DNA from: an uncultured Lachnospiraceae bacterium
GTDB taxonomy: Bacteria; Bacillota; Clostridia; Lachnospirales; Lachnospiraceae
Direction: 5' to 3'
Assembly (NCBI GenBank): GCA_910588775.1
Contig: CAJURH010000016.1
Span: 30,213 to 55,095 of the forward strand
DNA: 24,883 nucleotides
The notes under the pieces were generated by a model. It was not told where the DNA came from and did not search any database. It was given only the letters and a program-made list of their open reading frames with translations. Of the stretch, positions 15,188 to 23,012 are shown piece after piece (positions within the stretch are counted from its first letter, which is position 1; each line of letters begins with the position of its first letter). The position numbers and the translations under genes are program-made.

Positions 15188-16621
15188 ATGGCTAAGGAAT
15201 ACGAGACAGTCATCGGACTGGAAGTGCATGTGGAGCTGGCCACCAAGACGAAAATATTTTGCGGCTGTTCCACCGAATTCGGAGGTGAGCCCAATACCCA
15301 TACCTGTCCAGTGTGCACGGGAATGCCAGGCTCTCTTCCAGTGTTGAACAAGCAGGTGGTGGAATACGCCATGGCGGTGGGACTGGCCACCAACTGCCAG
15401 ATTCACCAGAAATGCAAATTTGACCGGAAGAACTACTTCTACCCGGACAATCCGCAGAACTACCAGATATCCCAGCTCTACCTGCCCATCTGCCACGACG
15501 GCTGGGTGGAGATTGAGATGGAAGAGGGCAAGAAGAAAGTGGGCATCCACGAAATCCACATGGAAGAAGACGCGGGAAAATTAATCCACGACGAGTGGGA
15601 AGACTGCTCCATGGTGGACTTCAACAGAAGCGGCGTGCCTCTGATTGAGATCGTGTCCGAGCCGGATATGCGCAGCGCTCAGGAAGTGATTGCCTATCTG
15701 GATAAACTTCGCCTGATTATCCAGTATCTGGGAGCCTCCGACTGTAAGCTGCAGGAAGGTTCCATGCGGGCGGACGTGAACCTGTCCGTGCGGGAAAAGG
15801 GAAGCGAAGTTTATGGCACCCGTACGGAGATGAAAAACCTGAACTCCTTCAAAGCCATTGCCCGGGCCATCGAAGGCGAGAAAAACCGCCAGATTGATCT
15901 TTTGGAGGATGGCCATACCGTCACCCAGGAAACCAGAAGATGGGACGACGCGAAAGAGGCGTCTTATCCCATGCGTTCCAAGGAGGATGCCCAGGACTAC
16001 CGGTATTTTCCGGACCCGGATCTGGTCCCCATCGTCATCAGCGACGAATGGCTGGAGGAAATACGAAGCCGTCAGCCGGAACTGCGCACGGACAAATTAG
16101 AACGTTACAAACAGGAATTTGACATTCCCCAGTATGATGCGGAAATTCTAACCAGTTCCAAGAGACTGGCGGACCTCTTTGAGGCTACCACGGCCATCTG
16201 CCAGAAACCAAAAAAAGTATCTAACTGGCTTATGGGAGAAACACTGCGGCTTTTGAAAGAGCACAGCCAGGAGCCGGAAGCTATATCTTTCTCACCGGAA
16301 AATCTGGCCAAGCTGATTCAGTTGGTGGACGAGGGGACTATTAACAACAAGGCGGCAAAAGAAGTATTTGAGCAAATTTTCACAGAAGACGCTGACCCCG
16401 AAGCTTATGTGGAAGAACACGGATTGAAATCCGTCAGCGACGAAAGGGAACTGCGCCGCGTTATAGAGGAAATTGTGGCGGCAAACCCGCAGTCTGTGGC
16501 CGATTACAAAGGCGGTAAGAAAAAAGCCATTGGATTCCTGGTGGGCCAGACCATGAAAGCCATGAAAGGAAAGGCGGACCCGGGGGCGGTGAATAAAATA
16601 CTGCAGGAGATATTACAATGA
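15188..16621 (+). CDS. gatB: Asp-tRNA(Asn)/Glu-tRNA(Gln) amidotransferase subunit B
   Basis: Kinase/transamidase and tRNA-binding subunit of GatCAB. The 477 residues begin with the conserved IGLEVHVEL, followed by the zinc-type cysteines (CGCS... and CPVC), RKNYFYPDNPQNYQISQ and HMEEDAGK, and end with the helical GatB/YqeY tail (KAMKGKADPGAVNKILQ). The length is standard. The ATG follows gatA directly and has an AAAGGGGGAG site inside the gatA end, so the two are translated together. A terminator overlaps the stop codon. Confidence 0.96.
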   Translation: MAKEYETVIGLEVHVELATKTKIFCGCSTEFGGEPNTHTCPVCTGMPGSLPVLNKQVVEYAMAVGLATNCQIHQKCKFDRKNYFYPDNPQNYQISQLYLPICHDGWVEIEMEEGKKKVGIHEIHMEEDAGKLIHDEWEDCSMVDFNRSGVPLIEIVSEPDMRSAQEVIAYLDKLRLIIQYLGASDCKLQEGSMRADVNLSVREKGSEVYGTRTEMKNLNSFKAIARAIEGEKNRQIDLLEDGHTVTQETRRWDDAKEASYPMRSKEDAQDYRYFPDPDLVPIVISDEWLEEIRSRQPELRTDKLERYKQEFDIPQYDAEILTSSKRLADLFEATTAICQKPKKVSNWLMGETLRLLKEHSQEPEAISFSPENLAKLIQLVDEGTINNKAAKEVFEQIFTEDADPEAYVEEHGLKSVSDERELRRVIEEIVAANPQSVADYKGGKKKAIGFLVGQTMKAMKGKADPGAVNKILQEILQ

Positions 16622-16647
16622 GACGGCGTTTGTCCGTCTCTTTTCTT
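16620..16647 (+). terminator. Terminator of the gatA-gatB operon
   Basis: GAGACGG (16620-16626) and CCGTCTC (16634-16640) form a perfect 7-bp stem with a 7-base loop, then TTTTCTT. The left arm overlaps the gatB stop codon. Confidence 0.85.
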
Positions 16648-16657
16648 AAATTATGGG

Positions 16658-16709
16658 AAAATCCATTGGAATCCCTGCGGCGAAAAATCTTCCATTCAGG
16701 ATTTTTTTT
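16658..16709 (+). terminator. Second, tandem terminator after gatB
   Basis: AAAATCC (16658-16664) pairs with GGATTTT (16699-16705), and TGGAA with TTCCA inside, followed by a T run to 16709. The stem is interrupted but the T tract is strong. Confidence 0.5.
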
Positions 16710-16759
16710 ACATAGGATACATATATTGAAGGGAAGAATAAACGGGAGCGTGGATAATT

Positions 16760-18493
16760 TTGGAAAATCAGAAAACAGACAATCTGCTAAATCTGGCGGT
16801 GGACGCAACGCCCCAAGAGCGGGAGAAATCCTTGGAACTGGATGTGGGCTACGAGCCAGAGGGCAGGCTGTGGGATGTGATTGTAAAATATTCCGGGGAC
16901 ATATCTGCCTTGGAAACCGATGGAATTACAGTGGCGCCGCTTCTAAATGAATACGCGGTGGTTACAGTGCCCCAGGACCGTCTGGATGCGTTCATTAGCC
17001 AGCCGTATATTGAATATGTGGAAAAACCGAAGAGGCTGTTCTTTGCCGTGAATCAGGCAAGGGCGGCTTCTTGCATTACGCAGGTGCAGATTTCGCCGTG
17101 GAACTTAAACGGGCAGGGCGTGCTGGTGGGGATTGTGGATTCGGGGATTGATTACCATCATCCTGATTTCATCAATGAGGACGGGACTACGCGGATTGTT
17201 AAATTGTGGGACCAGAGTGTTTCGGGAAATTCGCCCCAGGGCTACGCATTGGGGGCTGAATTTGATGCGCAGCAGATTAACCAGGCGCTGGAGGCGCCCA
17301 CACGGCAGGAGGCTTACCAAATTGTACCCAGCAGGGACGGCAGTGGACACGGCACCGCGGTGGCGGGGATTGCGGCTGGTAACGGCCGGGCTTCGGAAGG
17401 GGTCTATCGAGGCGTGGCGCCGGAGAGTCAGCTTCTTGTGGTGAAATTGGGCAATCCCAAGAAGGATTCTTTTCCCAGGACCACAGAGCTGATTCAGGGC
17501 GTGGACTATGTGATTCGCCAGTCCATCGCCATGGGTATGCCATTGGCGTTGAACTTGAGTTTTGGAAATAATTATGGCTCCCACTTGGGCGACACCCTGT
17601 TGGAAACGTATCTGACCAGCGTGGCCAATCTGGGTAGAAATTGTATCTGCGTGGGTATGGGCAACAATGGGGTGGACGGGCTGCATACATCCGGGCGGTT
17701 AGAGGTGGGGCGCACAGACCGTATAGAAGTGTCCGTGGGGGATTATGAGCCGTCTCTAAATATCCAGCTTTGGAAAAATTACGCCGACCAGGTGGATATT
17801 TATCTTACGCATCCCAGCAGCGGCACAGTGGGGCCGCTGTACGAAGAACTTGGTCCCCAGCGATACCAGTTAGGTCAGACACAGCTTTTGATTTACTATG
17901 GGAAACCTTCACCGTACAGCGCTTCCCAGGAAATATACTTTGATTTTATTCCTCAGGATAGTTACGTGGACAGAGGAATCTGGACAATTACGCTTGACCC
18001 CAGAAAAGTGGTGGATGGACAATACAATTTGTGGCTGCCGGGAGGAGGCGTGCTCAATACAGGCACGCGGTTTTATTTTCAGACGCCGGACGCTACGCTG
18101 ACTATTCCGGCGGCCGCGTCCAGGGTGATAAGCGTGGGGGCCTATAATTCCAGAACTCAGTCGTATGCGGAGTTTTCGGGTAGAGGATTTTTGCAAATGG
18201 CAAGCGGCGCCAAACCAGATCTGGTCGCGCCGGGCGTGAATATTCGCACTGCGCAGGTGGGGAGAGATTATACCACGGTGACGGGGACATCTTTTGCCAC
18301 GCCGTTTGTTGCAGGGGCGGCGGCGCTTATGATGGAATGGGGCATAGTTAGAGGTAATGATCCTTATCTGTATGGGGAGAAGGTGAAGGCGTATTTGAGA
18401 CGTGGGGCGAGGCCGCTGCCGGGGTTTGAGGTGTATCCCAATGCGCAGGTAGGGTATGGAGCCCTCTGTCTGAGGGACAGCCTGCCAGTGTAA
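16760..18493 (+). CDS. Subtilase-family serine protease, Csp (spore germination protease)-like
   Basis: Resembles the Csp proteases of Clostridia, which in spores process the cortex-lytic enzyme precursor or act as germination signal proteins. The 577 residues have an N-terminal prodomain (DVIVKYSG... to IEYVEKPKRLFFAVNQ, about 39-98), then a subtilisin domain with an intact triad: Asp 127 (GIVDSGIDYHHPDF), His 197 (GSGHGTAVAGI) and Ser 511 (GTSFATPFVAG). A long insert between His and Ser (about 310-440) matches the beta-sandwich insert of Csp proteins. There is no secretion signal, as in Csp. The only start in frame is TTG 16760 with GGGAG upstream. Because all three catalytic residues are present it should be active, unlike CspA/CspC pseudoproteases. 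Other subtilase roles are possible. Confidence 0.85.
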   Translation: MENQKTDNLLNLAVDATPQEREKSLELDVGYEPEGRLWDVIVKYSGDISALETDGITVAPLLNEYAVVTVPQDRLDAFISQPYIEYVEKPKRLFFAVNQARAASCITQVQISPWNLNGQGVLVGIVDSGIDYHHPDFINEDGTTRIVKLWDQSVSGNSPQGYALGAEFDAQQINQALEAPTRQEAYQIVPSRDGSGHGTAVAGIAAGNGRASEGVYRGVAPESQLLVVKLGNPKKDSFPRTTELIQGVDYVIRQSIAMGMPLALNLSFGNNYGSHLGDTLLETYLTSVANLGRNCICVGMGNNGVDGLHTSGRLEVGRTDRIEVSVGDYEPSLNIQLWKNYADQVDIYLTHPSSGTVGPLYEELGPQRYQLGQTQLLIYYGKPSPYSASQEIYFDFIPQDSYVDRGIWTITLDPRKVVDGQYNLWLPGGGVLNTGTRFYFQTPDATLTIPAAASRVISVGAYNSRTQSYAEFSGRGFLQMASGAKPDLVAPGVNIRTAQVGRDYTTVTGTSFATPFVAGAAALMMEWGIVRGNDPYLYGEKVKAYLRRGARPLPGFEVYPNAQVGYGALCLRDSLPV

Positions 18494-18534
18494 AAGAGTT
18501 GGTTAGGGCGGTTTTCATACAAAAATTTGTGAAC

Positions 18535-18564
18535 TTTACTTTTTCCGCTATTTATGTGTATAAT
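18535..18564 (+). promoter_or_regulatory. Promoter of the uracil-DNA glycosylase gene
   Basis: Perfect TATAAT (18559-18564) with a weak TTTACT (18535-18540) 18 bases upstream, 32 bases before the ATG. Confidence 0.5.
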
Positions 18565-18596
18565 ATTGTCAAAATAAGCGTTACAAAGGAGAGTTT

Positions 18597-19187
18597 ATGA
18601 AATACACGTGGAACGATATTGAACAACACGTTGCCTCTTGCGCCCAATGTCCATTGAGTCAGAGCAGGCATCGGCCGGTCATGGGTCGTGGAAGCCACCA
18701 TGCGGATATTATGCTGATCGCCGAGGCTCCCGGTGGGCAGGAAGATCAGCAGGGGGTTCCGTTTGTTGGGCGTTCCGGGGAAATTCTGGACGGACTTTTG
18801 CGGGATTGCGGACTGTCCAGAGAGGAAATTTATATTACCAATATTTTGAAATGCCATCCTCCCGGTAACCGTGATCCAAAAGAGGAGGAAAAAGAAGCGT
18901 GTTTCCCATATCTGAAATACGAGACATTTCTTCTAAAACCCAGAATTATTGTCTGCCTTGGACGTGTGGCGGCGCAGCGTATTATTTCGCCGGATTTTAA
19001 AATCACCAGACAGCATGGCGCTTGGACATATCGGCGGAACTGTGCGCTGACCGCCACATACCATCCCTCGGCGATTTTGCGGGACCCTACTAAATATGAA
19101 ATTGTGAAAGCGGATTTTTGTGAAATTGTGAAAAAACGCCATGTCCAGAACATCGGCGCATGTATGGAGGAACGCACAAAGTTATAA
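18597..19187 (+). CDS. Family 4 uracil-DNA glycosylase (Fe-S type)
   Basis: Removes uracil from DNA as the first step of base-excision repair. The 196 residues show the family 4 layout: four Cys for a 4Fe-4S cluster (Cys 15, 18, 86 and 102, the C-x2-C...C-x15-C pattern), EAPGGQEDQQGVPFVGRSG (43-61, active-site region), ILKCHPPGNRDP and the C-terminal TYHPSAILR motif. The start has AAGGAG 5-11 bases upstream. It stands alone, with its own promoter; no clear terminator follows. The old annotation 'phage DNA polymerase-related' applies to the same family and adds nothing here. Confidence 0.93.
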   Translation: MKYTWNDIEQHVASCAQCPLSQSRHRPVMGRGSHHADIMLIAEAPGGQEDQQGVPFVGRSGEILDGLLRDCGLSREEIYITNILKCHPPGNRDPKEEEKEACFPYLKYETFLLKPRIIVCLGRVAAQRIISPDFKITRQHGAWTYRRNCALTATYHPSAILRDPTKYEIVKADFCEIVKKRHVQNIGACMEERTKL

Positions 19188-19371
19188 AATTGGCCGGTAG
19201 GAGGGGGAGGTATCCAGACGAAAGTTGTATGTACAGCTTCTGGGTATGCTGTGTGCCAATGATACACAGCGATGATGAGGCTCTAACGTGAGTGAAAAAA
19301 CCAATTTTACGCTATCGGCCGGACTCTCTTTCACTGAAAGATTGTGATATAAATCGGTTTCAAAGCGCATG
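19188..19371. other. Convergent intergenic region
   Basis: No gene supported. A hairpin (GCTGTGT 19248-19254 with ACACAGC 19264-19270) lacks a T run. A minus-strand frame continues through here from the broken collagen-like gene, but past its true end it reads unlike protein and I leave it out. Confidence 0.4.
19294..19320 (-). terminator. Possible terminator of the collagen-like gene
   Basis: On the minus strand GGCCGAT pairs (with G.T pairs) with ATTGGTT, followed by TTTT. The stem is weak. Confidence 0.3.
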
Positions 19372-19831
19372 CTAGGCGATTCGTTGCAATATAGATGCAT
19401 GATTGACAGCTTGGTTGTCAATCTCAGTTCCGACCAGATAATCATCAGAGGAAGGTAAGTCCAAAAAAATGATAATGGATTTTCCAGCTCATTGATGGCC
19501 ACCGCATAAGCGATATTTAGTAATCTGGAGATTGGACGAACCAATAAAGAGTAGTCGATCCGATAGACGCCTCCTGTATTTACAGTAATTTCAGAAGTAT
19601 TTGGCGTAAATGAAAAATCACCGGACTGGAATGCTATCAGAAAATTAACATCCCCTCTGGAGGAATATGCTGAAATCCTCCTTGCATAACGGCGTTAAAA
19701 TAGGTTGGTCGCACGCCTGGCCCTGTGGGTCCGGTTTCCACGGGTGGATCCATTGGCCCTTGTGGTCCTTGAGGTCCCTTCGGGCCTCGGCAACAACAGT
19801 TACAACATGATCTATTATGATTATGATTCAT
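19372..19831 (-). pseudogene. Collagen-like spore-surface (BclA-type) gene broken by two frameshifts
   Basis: Read on the minus strand from ATG 19831 the product starts MNHNHNRSCCNCCCRGPKGPQGPQG, a Cys-rich head and short Gly-X-Y repeat, then GPTGPG and a C-terminal domain. The frame stops after EGMLIF at 19637. A base missing at a T4 run (plus-strand A at 19641-19644) restores LIAFQSGDFSFTPNTSEI...VNTGGVYRIDYSLL...AYAVAI. A second base missing at a T7 run (19463-19469) restores LPSSDDYLVGTEIDNQ...NHASILQRIA and a stop at 19372. Restored length is about 153 residues, with the GGVYRIDY and ASI...IA end typical of BclA-like trimeric surface proteins of spores. A sigma-K-like promoter lies upstream. 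It could be a true pseudogene, a phase-variable gene or homopolymer sequencing error. Confidence 0.72.
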
Positions 19832-19865
19832 TATATTTACTTCTTTCGACATAATATTTATATTT

Positions 19866-19895
19866 TATCTTATGAGAATAATCTCTATATTGTGT
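19866..19895 (-). promoter_or_regulatory. Sigma-K-like late mother-cell promoter
   Basis: On the minus strand: ACAC (19892-19895), 17-base spacer, CATAAGATA (19866-19874). This matches the sigma-K pattern (AC at -35, CATAnnnTA at -10) and lies 35 bases before the collagen-like start, as expected for a spore-coat or exosporium protein. Confidence 0.55.
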
Positions 19896-19985
19896 AAAAG
19901 ATTACAGTATGTTTAAAAAACACCTTATGTCGACTATATGGCGCAATTTACCCATAGGGCATATTGATAGAAAATTTATTTTGAA

Positions 19986-20077
19986 AATAGGAAGATCTGA
20001 GAGCGCACGACTAACACCCCTAAGCAACGTAGGAGTTTGAAGAAACACTTTCAGGGTCAGACAGAGGGATGTCTATT
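19986..20077 (+). promoter_or_regulatory. Structured leader, riboswitch candidate (glycine-aptamer-like 3' half)
   Basis: The RNA has TCTG AGAG near its 5' side (19996-20003) and ACTTTCAGG...GACAGAG on its 3' side (20047-20066). This closely resembles the second glycine aptamer of the gcvT riboswitch, which ends AACTTTCAGG...GGACAGAG. Pairings seen: AATAG/CTATT outside, TCTG/CAGA, AGAG/CTTT and an inner GTTT-GAAG-AAAC hairpin. The central conserved part (normally CCGAAGGRGCAA) is poorly matched (CCCCTAAGCAA) and the variable stem is missing, so ligand and class are uncertain. It lies upstream of a T7 attenuator and a chemoreceptor gene. No clear promoter was found upstream. Confidence 0.35.
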
Positions 20078-20107
20078 AAGATGATATTGCAAAAATCGTC
20101 ATATTAT

Positions 20108-20139
20108 GATATGATAAATTTAATAAAATATCTTTTTTT
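20108..20139 (+). terminator. Possible attenuator before the chemoreceptor gene
   Basis: GATAT (20108-20112) and ATATC (20128-20132) with a T7 tract (20133-20139). The stem is AT-rich and weak alone, but alternative pairings with CATAT / AAGATGATATT upstream are possible, as in riboswitch expression platforms. Confidence 0.35.
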
Positions 20140-20252
20140 AAAATTCAATCAGAAGTAAAGCGCAATGCATAGATATATAATATACTGACATGTCTGTTGA
20201 TGCGGAAATGAGAACTTTCGCAGTAAAATTCAATGAGAGGAAGATGATATTT

Positions 20253-22199
20253 ATGAAGTCAATCAAGTCAAAAATTCAGATCAGTATGTTGGCGGTGGTG
20301 CTGATTGGCTCTGTGCTGATTGGCATAATTACTGCTTTTTTAAACGCCAACGGAATCGATTCGATGATGGAAAAGACATTGGGTCCTGCTACTCAGATGG
20401 CGGCGGATGCCGTTCAATGGCGGATGGATAAATATTGGACGGCGCTCCAGGAAGCTGCGGCCTCTGACATATTCCAGAAGTCTCTTCCGGATGCGCCAGA
20501 GCTTGTGTCGGTTAGGGAAGAGCTTGCTGCCCGCAACGGCTTTCTTTATACAGGAAAGATGGATGAGGCTGGATTTTCATCCACTGGGGACAGCTATGCA
20601 GATGAAGAGTATTTTCAGCAGTGCAAGGCAGCCATGAAGCCTTTTATCTCTGACATTATGAACGATGGTCAGCAAATGGTTTTTCTGCTGGAAGTTCCTA
20701 TTGTTATAGACGGGCGTTTTGAGGGCGTGGTTTATGGAAGCATTAGCGCCGATTTTTTGACGGACATTGTGGTTGATTTGGCCATGGGTGAGGATGGCGT
20801 TGCATATGTGTTGGATCAAAAGGGTGATGTGATAGGCCACCGGGACGCTTCGGTGGTGGAAGAGGGTTCCAACATGATTGAAGCTGCCAAGAGTGATTCC
20901 AGTGTGGCCGATGTGGCTGCGGTGAACCAACGAATGATTCAGGGTGAGACTGGATTTGGCGCTTATAAGTTTTACGGTGATAACAAATTGGTGGGTTTTG
21001 CTCCCATCGGAGGCAATCAGAGTTGGAGCATCGCTATTGAAGCCAGTCAACGGGAATTTAAGTCTACATTAGATCAAAGCATTCTGTTCACTATTCTCGT
21101 AGTGATGTTGGTTGTGATTGCGTCTTTCCCAGTGGCGGTAAAGGTGGCGCGCTCGATTTCCAATCCTATTCAGGCATGCGTTGACCGACTCAAACAGTTG
21201 TCCGATGGTGATCTTCATACGCCAACGCCTGTTGTAACTTCACGGGATGAGACGGCGGATTTGACACAGGCGTTGGAGACAACGATTGTTCGTTTGAACG
21301 ATGTGGTGCAGGATGCGTCTTATCACTTGGGACAGATGGCGGAGGGGGATTTTCGGGAAGGGCTCACCCGCACATATTGGGGAGACTTTGTGGAGATTGA
21401 AAAATCTTTAAGAATTATTCATAATTCTTTAAAAGATACTCTCATTCAAATTAGCCAGTCCGCTGGGACGGTGTCTGCCAGCGCTGGGCAGGTGGCTGGA
21501 GGCGCACAGTCTTTGAGCCAGGGAGCCACGGAACAAGCCAGCGCTATTGAGGAGCTGTCCGCTACGGTTGTGGACATTTCCGAGAATGCCAAGCAGACTT
21601 CCATTGCCGCTGAGGAGGCGGGCCAATTCGTCAACCAGGCCGGCGCACAGTTGGGTGTAAGCGTGGATTACGTAAAAGAGTTGGATTCTGCTATGGAGGA
21701 GATACATAGATCTTCGGAGAAAATCAGTAAAATTATTGACACCATTGAGAACATTGCATTTCAGACGAATATACTTGCGTTGAATGCTTCTGTGGAGGCA
21801 GCCAGGTCAGGCGCAGCGGGTAAGGGTTTTGCAGTGGTAGCCGATGAAGTGCGCAACCTTGCGGCCAAATCGGATGAGGCTGCTAAGGCGACGAAGGGCT
21901 TGATTGAAAACTCGATTAATGCCATTGCGGAAGGCAGTCGGCTGATGGGTAAAGTTACAGAAGCGTTGGATAAGACCAGTATTTTTGCTGGAAATGTAAC
22001 TGTTAAAATGAATACTGTGGTGGAGGATGTGGAAAATCAGAACGCTGCCATTTCCCAGGTTACAGAAGGCATTGATCAGATTTCCTCTGTGGTTCAGGTT
22101 ACCTCGATCACATCGCAGGAAAGTGCGTCCACATCGCAGGCTTTGTCCGACCAATCACAGTTGATGAACGAGCTGGTGGGCAGGTTCCAGTTAAAATAA
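20253..22199 (+). CDS. Methyl-accepting chemotaxis protein (chemoreceptor) with extracellular sensor domain
   Basis: Transmembrane receptor that controls CheA kinase. The 648 residues consist of TM1 (about 11-31), an extracellular region of about 240 residues with Cache-type features (VREELAARNGFLYTGKMDEAG..., YGSISADF, VAYVLDQKGDVIGHRD), TM2 (about 275-297), a HAMP linker and a long cytoplasmic helical hairpin with the tip ENIAFQTNILALNASVEAARSG (about 497-518) and FAVVADEVRNLA. There is no C-terminal CheR-tethering pentapeptide; it ends VGRFQLK. The start at 20253 has AGAGGAAG upstream; ATGs at 20244 and 20190 fit worse. Its ligand is unknown, though Cache domains often bind amino acids, which would fit an amino-acid-type riboswitch upstream. 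Confidence 0.93.
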   Translation: MKSIKSKIQISMLAVVLIGSVLIGIITAFLNANGIDSMMEKTLGPATQMAADAVQWRMDKYWTALQEAAASDIFQKSLPDAPELVSVREELAARNGFLYTGKMDEAGFSSTGDSYADEEYFQQCKAAMKPFISDIMNDGQQMVFLLEVPIVIDGRFEGVVYGSISADFLTDIVVDLAMGEDGVAYVLDQKGDVIGHRDASVVEEGSNMIEAAKSDSSVADVAAVNQRMIQGETGFGAYKFYGDNKLVGFAPIGGNQSWSIAIEASQREFKSTLDQSILFTILVVMLVVIASFPVAVKVARSISNPIQACVDRLKQLSDGDLHTPTPVVTSRDETADLTQALETTIVRLNDVVQDASYHLGQMAEGDFREGLTRTYWGDFVEIEKSLRIIHNSLKDTLIQISQSAGTVSASAGQVAGGAQSLSQGATEQASAIEELSATVVDISENAKQTSIAAEEAGQFVNQAGAQLGVSVDYVKELDSAMEEIHRSSEKISKIIDTIENIAFQTNILALNASVEAARSGAAGKGFAVVADEVRNLAAKSDEAAKATKGLIENSINAIAEGSRLMGKVTEALDKTSIFAGNVTVKMNTVVEDVENQNAAISQVTEGIDQISSVVQVTSITSQESASTSQALSDQSQLMNELVGRFQLK

Positions 22200-22276
22200 A
22201 TTATAGCCGCATTTCTGATAAACAAATTATTGGGGGTGCGGCGTTTTATACAAATGGGTTTAAAATAAATTATAGC
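22191..22276 (+). repeat. 17-bp direct repeat at the chemoreceptor 3' end
   Basis: TTAAAATAAATTATAGC occurs at 22191-22207 (spanning the stop codon) and again at 22260-22276. Between them lies the terminator. The rest of the 22200-22499 gap is AT-rich and holds the Tad promoter. Confidence 0.8.
22206..22248 (+). terminator. Terminator of the chemoreceptor gene
   Basis: GCCGCA (22206-22211) pairs with TGCGGC (22237-22242), followed by GTTTTAT. The loop is long (25 bases), so strength is uncertain. Confidence 0.5.
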
Positions 22277-22336
22277 TTATTTTACATATTTTTTATAGAG
22301 TTTATAGTTGTTTTATAATTGTTTACAATTTTTATA

Positions 22337-22365
22337 TAGACAATGTGATAGTAAAGGTATACAAT
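22337..22365 (+). promoter_or_regulatory. Promoter of the Tad pilus operon
   Basis: TAGACA (22337-22342), 17-base spacer, TACAAT (22360-22365), each one base from consensus. The leader before the first gene is about 128 bases, with no structure I can support. Confidence 0.6.
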
Positions 22366-22499
22366 AATCTTGTAAAATTTCTTTGGCATTCTTTTTTCTC
22401 AGTCGTTTCGACAGAAGATTCCAAGTGTAATTTGTTAGACTTAGTTAGTGGACATTGGTCAGTACAAAGGTTGTTTGCTGATTTTGGAGGAGGTGGGGC

Positions 22500-23012
22500 A
22501 TGTATGCTATACGGTTGCTATCCGCAGCGATTTTGGTTTCGGTAGCGTTTGGAATGGATCTGCACAGACATATGGTATCCAATGTCTGGATTTTATTTGG
22601 ATGGGTTTGGGGCTTAAGCGTTCAATATATAATGCATGGATGGGGAGGCGTGGCGCAATTTTTGATTGGCGCAGTCATACCGATTCTTTGGCTCTTTCCG
22701 CTCTTCTATTTTCGGATGTTAGGACCAGGTGACATTAAGCTCTTGTCAGTTCTTGGCGGGCTGTTGGAAAGTCGAGCGGTTATTCAATTAATCATTCTAT
22801 CTTTTTTCCTTGGTGGAATTTTGTCGTTGGGAATTCTTATTGTCAGTGGAACATTTTTGTTTCGTCTTAGATATTTTGTCGATTATTTCAGAGAGTGTAT
22901 CAAAAGTAAAGAACGCAGGCCGTACTATAAGACTGGGCAGCAGGAGGAGAATATTCATTTCACTCTGCCCATTTTACTGGGCGTGTTTCTGTATGTGGGA
23001 GGTATTTATTGA
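22500..23012 (+). CDS. Type IV prepilin peptidase of a Tad pilus (TadV/CpaA-like)
   Basis: Membrane aspartyl protease (family A24) that cleaves the leader from Flp-type prepilins. The 170 residues hold the two catalytic Asp in their usual settings: Asp 20 in GMDLHRHMVSN and Asp 79 in GPGDIKLL, with four to five membrane segments. It lacks the N-terminal methylase domain, as is normal for TadV/CpaA. The ATG is preceded by GGAGGAGG (22486-22493). The stop overlaps the TTG start of the next gene, so the Tad genes are translated in series. No pilin gene is in the window. Confidence 0.88.
   Translation: MYAIRLLSAAILVSVAFGMDLHRHMVSNVWILFGWVWGLSVQYIMHGWGGVAQFLIGAVIPILWLFPLFYFRMLGPGDIKLLSVLGGLLESRAVIQLIILSFFLGGILSLGILIVSGTFLFRLRYFVDYFRECIKSKERRPYYKTGQQEENIHFTLPILLGVFLYVGGIY

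Noticed and set aside
16618..16950. 110-codon plus-strand frame spanning the gatB terminators
   Set aside because: It runs through two terminators and overlaps the protease prodomain in another frame.
19182..19544. 120-codon minus-strand frame as a separate gene
   Set aside because: Its start is the middle of the collagen-like protein's C-terminal domain; beyond the second frameshift it runs out of frame into non-coding sequence.
19986..20077. Class I or II cyclic di-GMP riboswitch before the chemoreceptor
   Set aside because: Such switches often precede chemoreceptors, but the conserved GCAAA/GGGACGCAAAGCC-type core is absent.
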